From JARRPM01 sp963792815 (lineage in GTDB: Bacteria > Pseudomonadota > Gammaproteobacteria > Pseudomonadales > Halieaceae), in NCBI GenBank assembly GCA_963792815.1, contig CAWBXR010000011.1, positions 319,653 through 383,652 of the forward strand: a DNA stretch of 64,000 bases, read 5' to 3'. The position numbers and the translations under genes are program-made. A model generated the notes under the pieces. It ran no database searches and was not told where the DNA came from. It saw only the letters and a program-made list of their open reading frames with translations. The first letter of the stretch is position 1. Every line of letters starts with the position of its first letter. Below are positions 36,079 to 44,100 of this stretch, one piece after another.

Positions 36079-37361
36079 TTCAGGGTCTCCCTTGGCAGGT
36101 GGAGGCGGGCCTCCGCACCCCCGCCCGGGGCGTTGATAAGTTCGATCCTTCCCCCGTAGCGCTCCACCGTGGCCTGGCTCAGCAGCAGACCGATGCCGAG
36201 GCCGTTGCCGCTGGCGCGAATGATTGGCTTGCCTATGTCTCCCAGCAGCTCGGCGGCAAAACCCGGCCCCCAGTCCCGGATAATGATCCGCATCTCGAGC
36301 GGGTCCCACTCGTAGCGCACTTCCACCCGCTCGGAGCCGCTGTCCGCGGCGTTATTGAGCAGGTTCTCGATAGTCTGGCCCAGAGTGGAGTCGTAGGCGA
36401 GGGCGGGGCCGGGGCCGGCGGGGTCGACGACAATGTCACAGGCCACGCCGGGGCGGCGCACAGCCCAGCGCTCTGCGGTCTGTTGCACGAACACGCCGAG
36501 CAGGCTGTCCCGGGTTTGCTCCACGGAGGTCAGCTCCGCTGTCCGACTGAGGGCAGTCAGGGTGGATTTACACTGGGCCAGTTGCCGCTGCAACAGTTCG
36601 CAGTCCTCCCGCGCCTGGCTGCCCAGAGTCTGGTCCTGCAGCATTTCATCGACCAGTACCGTCATGGTGGCCAGCGGCGTCCCCAGCTCGTGGGCTGTGC
36701 CGGCAGCCAGGCTGGCCACCGCCATAATCTGGTCATTTCGCAGCCGGTCCTCACGCCTGGCAACGGCTCGCGCCTCCTGCTCCCGCAACATGGAGGCCAT
36801 GCGCACCACGAAATAGGTGATCAGGCCGGCGCTGAAGAGAAAGTTGAACCACATGCCCAGGATGTGCACATTGGCGCCCTCACCGTGGCCCATCTGCGCG
36901 TGGGGCGTGAACAGCGGGAAGGGCTGGTAGTAGTAGAGGAGGGCGCTGTACGCCAGCAGGGAGGCCCCGGCCACCAGCCAGGTATGGCGCCAGGGCAACA
37001 CAGCTGCGGCAATGACCAGGGGCACTATGTAGTAGGACACGAAGGGGTTATTGGCGCCGCCGCTGAAGTACATCAGCACAGTCCAGCCCACGACGTCGAT
37101 CAGCAGCTGGGTGAGAAACTCGTTGTCGGTGACGGGCCAGCTCCGGGTACAGCGCCAGAGACTGGCGGCCGTTATCGCCGCCATCAGCGCCAGGCTGACC
37201 GTCACCCCCCAGAGGCTGGCGGTGGTGCGACTGGCCAGCAGCACATAGGCCAGCACCCCGGTCTGGCCCAGCAGGGCTATGCTCCGGATCAGCAGCAGGC
37301 TGCGCAGGTTGTCCAGGGAGGGATTGTAGCCGGCCGGCTGGTAATAGGTTTGCCTTTTCAC
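36075..37361 (-). CDS. regB: RegB/PrrB-family redox sensor histidine kinase
   Basis: 428 residues from GTG 37361; the frame stays open far upstream, but that part is antisense to prfC. Six hydrophobic segments cover residues 20-190, with the quinone-binding heptapeptide GGANNPF at 101-107. The kinase core has the H-box ASLAAGTAHELGTPLATM (His 224), N-box TIENLLNNAADSG and G-boxes RDWGPGF and GNGLGIGLLLSQATVERYGG. It should sense the ubiquinone pool or an associated thiol and phosphorylate RegA. It is divergent from prfC over 129 bp. Confidence 0.93.
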   Translation of the reverse strand: MKRQTYYQPAGYNPSLDNLRSLLLIRSIALLGQTGVLAYVLLASRTTASLWGVTVSLALMAAITAASLWRCTRSWPVTDNEFLTQLLIDVVGWTVLMYFSGGANNPFVSYYIVPLVIAAAVLPWRHTWLVAGASLLAYSALLYYYQPFPLFTPHAQMGHGEGANVHILGMWFNFLFSAGLITYFVVRMASMLREQEARAVARREDRLRNDQIMAVASLAAGTAHELGTPLATMTVLVDEMLQDQTLGSQAREDCELLQRQLAQCKSTLTALSRTAELTSVEQTRDSLLGVFVQQTAERWAVRRPGVACDIVVDPAGPGPALAYDSTLGQTIENLLNNAADSGSERVEVRYEWDPLEMRIIIRDWGPGFAAELLGDIGKPIIRASGNGLGIGLLLSQATVERYGGRIELINAPGGGAEARLHLPRETLK

Positions 37362-37490
37362 CCGCGCATTATACCGGGACTCGAGCGCTACAGCTTGTGG
37401 CACGATGCCGCAGGAGGGGGGCGCTGCCAGGGGCACTGCGCAGGGGCGCGAAAGGGCGTATAATTCGCGCTTTTTTCCCGGGGTGGATCC

Positions 37491-39068
37491 ATGCCAGACC
37501 TTGCCAGACAGATCGCCTCGCGTCGCACCTTCGCCATTATTTCGCACCCCGACGCGGGCAAGACCACCATTACCGAAAAGCTGCTGCTGTTGGGTAATGC
37601 CATCCAGGTGGCGGGCAGCGTGAAGGGCAAGAAGGGCCCCCACGCCACCTCCGACTGGATGAGTATGGAGCAGGAGCGGGGCATCTCGGTGACCTCCTCT
37701 GTCATGCAGTTCCCCTACCATGAGCGCACGGTAAACCTGCTGGATACCCCCGGGCACGAGGACTTCTCCGAGGACACCTACCGCACGCTGACGGCCGTGG
37801 ATTCCGCCCTGATGGTGATCGACGGGGCCAAGGGGGTGGAGGACCGCACCATCAAGCTGATGAACGTCTGCCGTCTGCGGGACACCCCGATCTTCAGTTT
37901 CGTGAACAAGATGGATCGGGACATTCGCGACCCCATCGAGTTGCTGGACGAAATCGAGGAGGTGCTGGCGATCCGTGGCGCGCCGATCAACTGGCCCGTG
38001 GGGATGGGCAGGGACTTCAAGGGTGTCTACAACCTGTACACGGATGTGTTCCACCAGTACACCCCGGGCAAGGGTTCGTTGCTGCCGGATGACCGTCGCA
38101 TCGAGGGACTGGACAGCGACGCCGCCCGCGCCCTGCTGGGGGATGAGTACGAGGCGTTCCTGGAGGAGATCGAGCTGGTGCGCGGCGCCAGCCACGAGTT
38201 TGACCAGGCGGATTTCCTCGCGGGCAAGCTCAGCCCGGTCTTTTTCGGCACTGCCCTTGGCAATTTCGGTGTGCGTGAAATGCTGGATGATTTTGTCCGC
38301 TGGGCCCCGCCACCCCAGCCCCGGGACGCCACCAGTCGCACCGTGGACGCGAGCGAGGCACCGTTCAGCGGCTTCGTGTTCAAGATCCAGGCGAATATGG
38401 ATCCGCGCCACCGGGACCGCATAGCCTTTATGCGGGTCTGTTCGGGACGTTACAGCAAGGGCATGAAAATGCGCCACGTGCGCCTGGGCAAGGACGTGAA
38501 AATCGCCGACGCGGTGACCTTCAAGGCAGGTGAGCGGGAGCTGGTGGATGAGGCGGTGTCCGGGGATATCATCGGCCTCCATAACCACGGCACCATCCAG
38601 ATCGGCGATACCTTCACCGAGGGCGAGGGCCTGCAGTTCACCGGAATTCCCCATTTTGCCCCGGAGTTGTTTCGCCGCATCCGCCTCACCGATCCCATGA
38701 AGTCCAAGCAGCTGCAGAAGGGCCTGCAGCAGTTGTCCGAGGAGGGCTCCACCCAGGTGTTCGCGCCCATTAACAGCAGTGACCTGGTGGTCGGCGCGGT
38801 GGGCCAGTTGCAGTTCGATGTGGTGGCCTACCGTCTCAAGGACGAGTACAAGGTCGAGGCGCGCTACGAGCCTGTGAATGTCTACACCGCCCGCTGGATT
38901 CACTGCGACGATCCGCGCAAGCTGGAGGAGTTCCGGCGCAAGGCGGCGGAGAATCTATCCGTCGATGGCGGCGGCCATCTCACCTACCTGGCCCCTACCC
39001 GGGTCAACCTGGCGTTGATGGAAGAGCGCTGGCCGGACATTGAGTTCCGGGCTACGCGGGAGCATTGA
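37491..39068 (+). CDS. prfC: Peptide chain release factor 3
   Basis: 525 residues. A translational GTPase that releases RF1/RF2 from the ribosome after termination. G1 is SHPDAGKTT (18-26), followed by GPHATSDWMSMEQERGISVTSSVMQF (switch I region), DTPGHEDFSEDTYRTL (G3) and NKMDRDIRDP (G4). The C-terminal half has RF3 motifs such as FTGIPHFAPELFRRIRLTDPMKSKQL and QLQFDVVAYRLKDEY. Length is normal. The gene is divergent from regB and followed by a heptamer repeat. Confidence 0.97.
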   Translation: MPDLARQIASRRTFAIISHPDAGKTTITEKLLLLGNAIQVAGSVKGKKGPHATSDWMSMEQERGISVTSSVMQFPYHERTVNLLDTPGHEDFSEDTYRTLTAVDSALMVIDGAKGVEDRTIKLMNVCRLRDTPIFSFVNKMDRDIRDPIELLDEIEEVLAIRGAPINWPVGMGRDFKGVYNLYTDVFHQYTPGKGSLLPDDRRIEGLDSDAARALLGDEYEAFLEEIELVRGASHEFDQADFLAGKLSPVFFGTALGNFGVREMLDDFVRWAPPPQPRDATSRTVDASEAPFSGFVFKIQANMDPRHRDRIAFMRVCSGRYSKGMKMRHVRLGKDVKIADAVTFKAGERELVDEAVSGDIIGLHNHGTIQIGDTFTEGEGLQFTGIPHFAPELFRRIRLTDPMKSKQLQKGLQQLSEEGSTQVFAPINSSDLVVGAVGQLQFDVVAYRLKDEYKVEARYEPVNVYTARWIHCDDPRKLEEFRRKAAENLSVDGGGHLTYLAPTRVNLALMEERWPDIEFRATREH

Positions 39069-39084
39069 TCGGGCTTACTGTTTT

Positions 39085-39122
39085 GGTGCCTGGTGCCTGG
39101 TGCCTGGTGCCTGGTGCCTGGT
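39085..39122. repeat. Tandem heptamer repeat (GGTGCCT)5
   Basis: Five exact head-to-tail copies of GGTGCCT run from 39085 to 39119, then a partial GGT. They start 17 bp after the prfC stop. The 39069-39302 spacer holds no gene I can support on either strand and no T-tract terminator. The short perfect array may be slippage-prone. Confidence 0.95.
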
Positions 39123-39302
39123 TTGGGCTGCTTCGGCGGCGGGCTGTTGGTGGCAAGGGCGGTGTGAACGGCCGCAAGCTTTCCCGCATTTTCGAGTTGC
39201 GCAGCAGCCGGGGTTGTCGGCGGAGCAGTGGCCTTTTCGGGAGCCCCACCCGCCACAGGCCGGCGCAACACTCACTAAATGCTGGGCAGCGTTATCCGGT
39301 TG

Positions 39303-39788
39303 TCAAGCAAGCAGCTTCTTGACGTCCTTCTCAATCGCCGCAGGCTTGTCAGTCGGGGCGTAGCGCTTGACCACGTTGCCGTCGGTATCGATAAGGAACT
39401 TGGTAAAGTTCCACTTGATACCCTGGGTGCCGAGGGCGCCGGGCGCTTCTTTCTTGAGGTACTTGAACAGGGGGTCGGCGCCGCTGCCGTTGACTTCGAT
39501 CTTGCCGAACATGGGGAAGCTGACACCGTAGTTGAGCTGGCAGAACTCCATGATCTCGTCGTTGCTGCCCGGGTCCTGCTTGCCGAACTGGTTGCAGGGA
39601 AAGCCCAGTATTTCGAAGCCCTGGTCCTTATGCTTTTCGTACATCTCCTCGAGACCGGCAAACTGCGGGGTGAAGCCGCACTTTGAGGCGGTGTTGACCA
39701 CCAGCAGCACCTTGCCCTTGTAGTCACCGAGGGATTTTTTCTTGCCGCCGGGTGTCTTGCAGCTGAAATCGTGAACATTCTTGGTCAT
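39303..39788 (-). CDS. Glutathione peroxidase (cysteine type)
   Basis: 161 residues. VVNTASKCGFTPQFAGLEEMYEKHK carries the peroxidatic Cys 37, followed by ILGFPCNQFGKQDPGSNDEI with the conserved Gln and second Cys, and IKWNFTKFLID with the Trp and Asn of the tetrad. It reduces hydroperoxides; in bacteria such enzymes often use thioredoxin instead of glutathione. No signal peptide is seen, so it is cytoplasmic. It is on the opposite strand to prfC and has no clear operon partner. Confidence 0.94.
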   Translation of the reverse strand: MTKNVHDFSCKTPGGKKKSLGDYKGKVLLVVNTASKCGFTPQFAGLEEMYEKHKDQGFEILGFPCNQFGKQDPGSNDEIMEFCQLNYGVSFPMFGKIEVNGSGADPLFKYLKKEAPGALGTQGIKWNFTKFLIDTDGNVVKRYAPTDKPAAIEKDVKKLLA

Positions 39789-39918
39789 GTCGGGCGTCCT
39801 GGTCGAAAGGTGATAGTTGGTTAAGGTAGCACAGGGGAAATGTACGCAGGAGCCGGGTCACCGGACCAGCCAGTCAGGGCCGCCCCTGAATCATGGCGGC
39901 GGTCCCAACCGGGGTTTA

Positions 39919-41097
39919 TCAGGCCATCTGGGCCTGCAACTGGAGTTGCTGCATCAGCAGCCCGAGGCGCTTGCGTTGCATCTTGAGGGAATACTCCAGT
40001 TCCTTCAGCCGGGTGCGCAGGGCGGCGTGTTCCCACTTTTGCTGGAGGTGGAGTTTCTGAACTTCCAGCGCCCCGCCCAGCTGCTCCTTCTTGCGGCCGT
40101 AGCGCTCGGCCTGCAGGGCCGTCCACTGGTTGATGGACTCGGTGAACTCCTGGTACTCGCGTTCCAGCACTTCCCGCAGTGAAGCGCTGTTCTGGGCGTT
40201 TTCCAGGTGGGCCCTGGCCCGCTCGAACTCAGTATCCAGCAGCGCCCGCTGAATTTTGAAATCGGGTACCCGGTTCAGGTTGCCGGCCAGGCCGAGCCGC
40301 GAGCAGAGGTTTATCATCCACTTGGTCGGATCCCACTGCCACCAGCGGATACCGTTGCGGTAGTCGGTCTGGAAGATGTGGTGAAAATTATGATAGCCCT
40401 CACCGTAGGTGAGAAAGGCCAGGAAGCCATTGTCCCGGGCGCTGTTTGACTCTGTGTAGGGGCGCGAGCCCCAGAAGTGCGCCAGCGAGTTGATAAAAAA
40501 CGTCACGTGGTGGTTGATTACCAGTCGCAGCAGGCCCACCAGCAACAGGGTGCCTATTATGTCGCCGTGCCAGATACCCAGCAGCAGCGGCAGCCCAAGG
40601 TTCATAAGCAGGGTGAGGGGGACATAGTGACGGTGTTGCCATATGACGACGGGGTCGCGCTGCAGGTCCCTGGCGTTGCTGAAATCCGACTCACTGCTGC
40701 GGTAATGGCGCAGCATCCAGCCCATGTGACTGAACCAGAGCCCGCGGCCGGCGGAGTAGGGATCCTGGTCGTTGTCGTCCACATGGCGGTGGTGGCGCCG
40801 GTGATCGGACGCCCAGACCAGAATACTGTTCTGCAGGGCGCCGGCGCCCCAGAAGGCAAACAGCCATTTGAGTATGGGGCTCGCCTCGTATGACTTGTGG
40901 GCCCACAGCCGGTGATAGCCACCGGTGATGGACATACCGTTGAGGTAAAGAAACGCCAGCGCCCACAGCCACTGGACAGTATCAAAGCCCCGGTAGATGC
41001 CCCAGGCGGGCACCAGCAGCAACGCGGCCACGGGAAGGCCGATGAAAATGGCGACGTTGAGGCGAATAAGGGCGGGTTTGGTTTTACTTTGGGTCAT
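39919..41097 (-). CDS. Acyl-CoA/fatty acid desaturase with C-terminal coiled-coil extension
   Basis: 392 residues. Four main hydrophobic segments and the three His boxes of delta-9 type desaturases: HRLWAH (62-67), HRRHHRHVD (99-107) and GYHNFHHIF (235-242). ITGGYHRLWAHKSYEASP and DQDPYSAGRGLWFSHMGWML confirm the acyl-CoA desaturase family. From about residue 280 to 390 the protein becomes a long charged helix (FERARAHLENAQ; LEREYQEFTESI; LQQKWEHAALRTRLKELEYSLKMQRKRLGLLMQQLQLQ), most likely a coiled coil, beyond the catalytic core. It should introduce a double bond into membrane fatty acids; the tail might mediate oligomerisation or electron-donor docking. Confidence 0.92.
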   Translation of the reverse strand: MTQSKTKPALIRLNVAIFIGLPVAALLLVPAWGIYRGFDTVQWLWALAFLYLNGMSITGGYHRLWAHKSYEASPILKWLFAFWGAGALQNSILVWASDHRRHHRHVDDNDQDPYSAGRGLWFSHMGWMLRHYRSSESDFSNARDLQRDPVVIWQHRHYVPLTLLMNLGLPLLLGIWHGDIIGTLLLVGLLRLVINHHVTFFINSLAHFWGSRPYTESNSARDNGFLAFLTYGEGYHNFHHIFQTDYRNGIRWWQWDPTKWMINLCSRLGLAGNLNRVPDFKIQRALLDTEFERARAHLENAQNSASLREVLEREYQEFTESINQWTALQAERYGRKKEQLGGALEVQKLHLQQKWEHAALRTRLKELEYSLKMQRKRLGLLMQQLQLQAQMA

Positions 41098-41354
41098 TGG
41101 GTTTGCCAGTCCTCGGCACTGTAATGAGGGCCAATGTTAGCCGTTGGTGCCGGAAAAGTCTTTTCATGATTGTCGGATTGTAAGGATAGCAGGGTGTTCC
41201 GGTACTGCCCTACCCGAAGGCCACACACCCGCAAGCTTGTGAAGTATCATGCGGGTTTATCCAGGCAGGTTGCCTCCATGTACCCCACGTGGCCACAAAA
41301 AACCCGGTCCGAAGCGTCTGTGCGCTGCCGCGAGCCCGCGATCGGGTGGCCCAA

Positions 41355-42776
41355 TTGAGCGTGAACACAGCCAGCAGGGCTGTGTTCCTGCAGGGTTCGA
41401 CCATGCGTCATGTCCTGGCTATGACCGGCGCCAGTGCGACGGGCCTGGTGGCGATGTTTGCCGTGGACATGGTCGACATGTACTTCCTCACCCTGCTGGG
41501 GGAGCAGGAGCTGGCGGCTGCGGTGGGTTTCGCGGGTACCCTGTTGTTTTTCCTCATATCCGTAAGCATTGGCCTGCAGATCGCTCTGGGTGCACTGGTC
41601 GCGCGCTCGGAAGGGGCTCAACGGCGGGATCTCGCCCGGCGCTACTGCAGTAGCGCGATGACCTTCAACTTCCTGCTGGCGGCTGTTATCAGCGCGATAG
41701 GCTGGTTTCACCTGCCGGCCCTGCTGGGCATGCTCGGGGCGCGGGGCCAGACACTGGAATATGCCGTGAGCTACGCCAGTATTGTGCTGCCCAGCATGCC
41801 GATACTGGTGCTGGGTATGAGCGCCGCTACCGGCGTACGGGCCCTGGGAGATGCCCGCCGCTCCATGTGGGCGACGGTGCTGGGCTCGCTGGTCAACGCA
41901 GTGCTCGATCCCCTGTTCATATTCACCTTCGGCTGGGGCCTGGAGGGCGCGGCGTTTGCCTCGGTAGTCGCCCGCCTGGTGGTGCTGCTGGTGGCCTGGC
42001 ATGCGCTCGCGGTGGTGCACAGGCTCCCCTGCCGGGTCAGCGTGGCCCAGTTCCTGGCCGACCTTCGGCCTATCATGACGATTGCCGCCCCGGCGGTGCT
42101 GACCAACATAGCCACCCCCATAGGGGGCAGTTTCGTGCTGATCACCATGTCCCGTTTTGGTGACAGCGCCGTGGCGGGCGCTGCAATCATGGGCCGCATC
42201 ACGCCCCTGGCAATGGCGGCGGTATTCGCCCTGTCCGGCGCCATAGGCCCCATCGTGGGGCAGAATGCCGGTGCCGGACGCTACGACCGGGTGCGCTCAA
42301 CCCTGGCCAATGCGGTGGTGTTAAACATTGTGTACGTGGCCGCAATATGGCTGTTGCTGTTGCTGTGCTCGGATCTCATTGTCCGTGCTTTTTCCGCCAG
42401 CGGCATGGCGCGGGAGCTGATCCTGTTCTACTGCCATTTCCTGGCGGGCGCCTTTGTTTTCAATGGCCTGCTGTTTGTCGCCAATGCCAGTTTCAACAAC
42501 CTGCACCATGCCCACTGGGCCACCGGCTTCAATTTCGGCAGGGCGCTGCTGGGCACCATCCCGGCAGTCTATTTCGGCGCCAGCTGGTATGGTCCGCGCG
42601 GGGTGATGGCGGGGGAGGCGTTTGGCGCGATGCTGTTTGGTCTGCTGGCGATCCTGGCTGCCTTTGCCCTGGTGCGGCGGCTGGAGCGCCAGCACAGGGC
42701 CATGCCGGCCAATGGTCAGATGGCTGCCGCTGCGGTGGCGCCGGCTGTGCTGGTCAACCGGGAGTCCCCGCTCTAG
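41355..42776 (+). CDS. MATE-family multidrug/sodium antiporter
   Basis: About 473 residues from TTG 41355 (LSVNTASRAVFLQG); a GTG at 41289 would add 22 Arg-rich residues that look non-coding. Twelve hydrophobic segments in two halves, with MATE features: FAVDMVDMYFLTLLGEQELAAAVGFAGTLLFFLISVSIGL, PSMPILVLGMSAATGVRALGDAR, SALSGAIGPIVGQNAGAGRYDRV-like block, and ANASFNNLHHAHWATGFNFGRALLGTIPAVY. It should export cationic compounds using a sodium or proton gradient. It is divergent from the desaturase over about 257 bp and convergent with the DUF5329 gene. Confidence 0.9.
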   Translation: MSVNTASRAVFLQGSTMRHVLAMTGASATGLVAMFAVDMVDMYFLTLLGEQELAAAVGFAGTLLFFLISVSIGLQIALGALVARSEGAQRRDLARRYCSSAMTFNFLLAAVISAIGWFHLPALLGMLGARGQTLEYAVSYASIVLPSMPILVLGMSAATGVRALGDARRSMWATVLGSLVNAVLDPLFIFTFGWGLEGAAFASVVARLVVLLVAWHALAVVHRLPCRVSVAQFLADLRPIMTIAAPAVLTNIATPIGGSFVLITMSRFGDSAVAGAAIMGRITPLAMAAVFALSGAIGPIVGQNAGAGRYDRVRSTLANAVVLNIVYVAAIWLLLLLCSDLIVRAFSASGMARELILFYCHFLAGAFVFNGLLFVANASFNNLHHAHWATGFNFGRALLGTIPAVYFGASWYGPRGVMAGEAFGAMLFGLLAILAAFALVRRLERQHRAMPANGQMAAAAVAPAVLVNRESPL

Positions 42777-42778
42777 CG

Positions 42779-43171
42779 CTACTGTTGCAAGGGGGCATCG
42801 TCCGGGGTGGCGGCCGGGGTACTGCGGTAATCCGCCAGTGCGCGCCGCAGCCAGTCCCCGGCGGGTTCGATGTGGCCGCCGCAATTGACCGTATAGGGTT
42901 TGCCGGTCCAGGAGCTTTCGCTGGCGAGCCGGTCGATAAACTGTTCAGCACTGCCGGCGTACTTGCTGCCGCGCCGGTACTTCAGCCGCAGGTGATCGGC
43001 AGCTTCGGCGGAGTCGTGGCTCGTGCCATTGCGGATAAAGTCGCAGTGGCTGTCGGCGACGAAAGCCAGCAGGTACTGGATTTCCGCCTCGGCGGCTGAT
43101 TCGGGCGCCGCCTGGGCGGGCAAGGCCAGGGCGAGGACCAGCAGCAGGCTGGCACGCAGCCGGTTTGCCAT
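42779..43171 (-). CDS. Periplasmic DUF5329-like protein
   Basis: 130 residues with a signal peptide (RASLLLVLALALPAQAA). The mature part, EIQYLLAFVADSHCDFIRNGTSHDSAEAADHLRLKYRRG, then EQFIDRLASESSWTGKPYTVNCGG and WLRRALADYRS, matches the DUF5329 pattern, including two Cys that could pair in the periplasm. Function is unknown. Its ATG overlaps the stop of the upstream EEP-family gene (TGATG), so both products are probably made together. Confidence 0.78.
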   Translation of the reverse strand: MANRLRASLLLVLALALPAQAAPESAAEAEIQYLLAFVADSHCDFIRNGTSHDSAEAADHLRLKYRRGSKYAGSAEQFIDRLASESSWTGKPYTVNCGGHIEPAGDWLRRALADYRSTPAATPDDAPLQQ

Positions 43172-44031
43172 CAGTTGAGCGCCAGCCTGACCAGCAGCGG
43201 ATTGTGGTCCGAGGTGGCCACCGGCACTACCCTGGCCGCCAGGGTGTGCATGCCCCGGATATAGATATGATCCAGGGCGCGGCCGAAAACAGTGGAGCGC
43301 AGGTCCGGGTCGAACGCCACCGGCGCAAGGCCGTATTCGGTGGTGAACTCGTCCACCAGGGCCTGTCGTTCCTGGCTCCAGGTGTTGAGGTCGCCCGCCA
43401 GGATCACCGGCCCCTCATGCCGGCCCAGCAGGTCCCTGAGCGCGCGAAACTGCTGGCGGAATTCCTCGAGCCCCCAGGCAAAATTCACTGCGTGCAGGTT
43501 GATGGCCAGCAGGCGCTCGGGGCGTCCGGCCAGGGGGAACTCGGTGACGCTGGTGGCTTTTGGTGTGCCCAACCAGGGCTCCCAACTGGTGAACTGGCAG
43601 CTCAGGCTGGGCGAGCTGCTGCTCAGGGTCATCACCCCGGTCTCGTACTCTGGCGTGGTGTAGCCCCGGGCGAACGCCTGGTGAAGGGTGTCCAGCAGCA
43701 CTTCGGGAATACGGGCCTGGATGGACGCCTCCTGGATGAACGCCAGGTGAACGCCACCGGAGAGCTCCGCCAGGTCCTGGTCCCAGCCTGTATTGCTGGA
43801 TTTCTGGATGTTCCAGCTCAGGATGTCCAGCTGGGCGGACAGTTCCTCTCCCTCGGTCACCGCGCTGGTGCACTGGTCCACCACCGGTTGGGTCCGGGCG
43901 GGGGCTGCGGCGAGGATCAGCCACAGGGCGATCGCAAGGGCGGGGACCACCAGCCGGGCAAGGGAGGGGGCGACGGCACGGCTGATGAGTGGGTGTGTGT
44001 TCACGGGGACAATTTGTAACACCCCACCCAT
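43171..44031 (-). CDS. Endonuclease/exonuclease/phosphatase-family protein
   Basis: 286 residues. An N-terminal hydrophobic segment (LARLVVPALAIALWLILAAAPART) acts as signal or anchor. The EEP fold follows: LDILSWNIQKSSNTGWDQDL, VHLAFIQEASI with the metal-binding Glu, GPVILAGDLNTWS with the Asp/Asn pair, RALDHIYIRGMH and the catalytic SDHNPLLVRL near the end. All key residues are present, so a phosphodiesterase or nuclease outside the cytoplasm is expected; the substrate is unknown. It is coupled to the DUF5329 gene. Confidence 0.87.
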   Translation of the reverse strand: MGGVLQIVPVNTHPLISRAVAPSLARLVVPALAIALWLILAAAPARTQPVVDQCTSAVTEGEELSAQLDILSWNIQKSSNTGWDQDLAELSGGVHLAFIQEASIQARIPEVLLDTLHQAFARGYTTPEYETGVMTLSSSSPSLSCQFTSWEPWLGTPKATSVTEFPLAGRPERLLAINLHAVNFAWGLEEFRQQFRALRDLLGRHEGPVILAGDLNTWSQERQALVDEFTTEYGLAPVAFDPDLRSTVFGRALDHIYIRGMHTLAARVVPVATSDHNPLLVRLALN

Positions 44032-44100
44032 GCCCCGTCCATGACAGTTTGCGCCATTATGCCGCCGCTATTGGCGGATCAGGCCGGGAGGAGCCGGGCG

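Noticed and set aside
37362..38903. The regB frame stays open more than 500 codons upstream of its start on the minus strand
   Set aside because: It is antisense to the intact prfC gene, has no membrane or kinase features there, and GTG 37361 gives a normal RegB length.
39085..39122. Heptamer array as a CRISPR or protein-coding repeat
   Set aside because: Units are 7 bp without spacers, and neither strand gives a gene.
41289..41354. Upstream GTG start extending the MATE protein by 22 residues
   Set aside because: The added residues are Arg-rich and unlike a MATE N-terminus; TTG 41355 gives the expected start.
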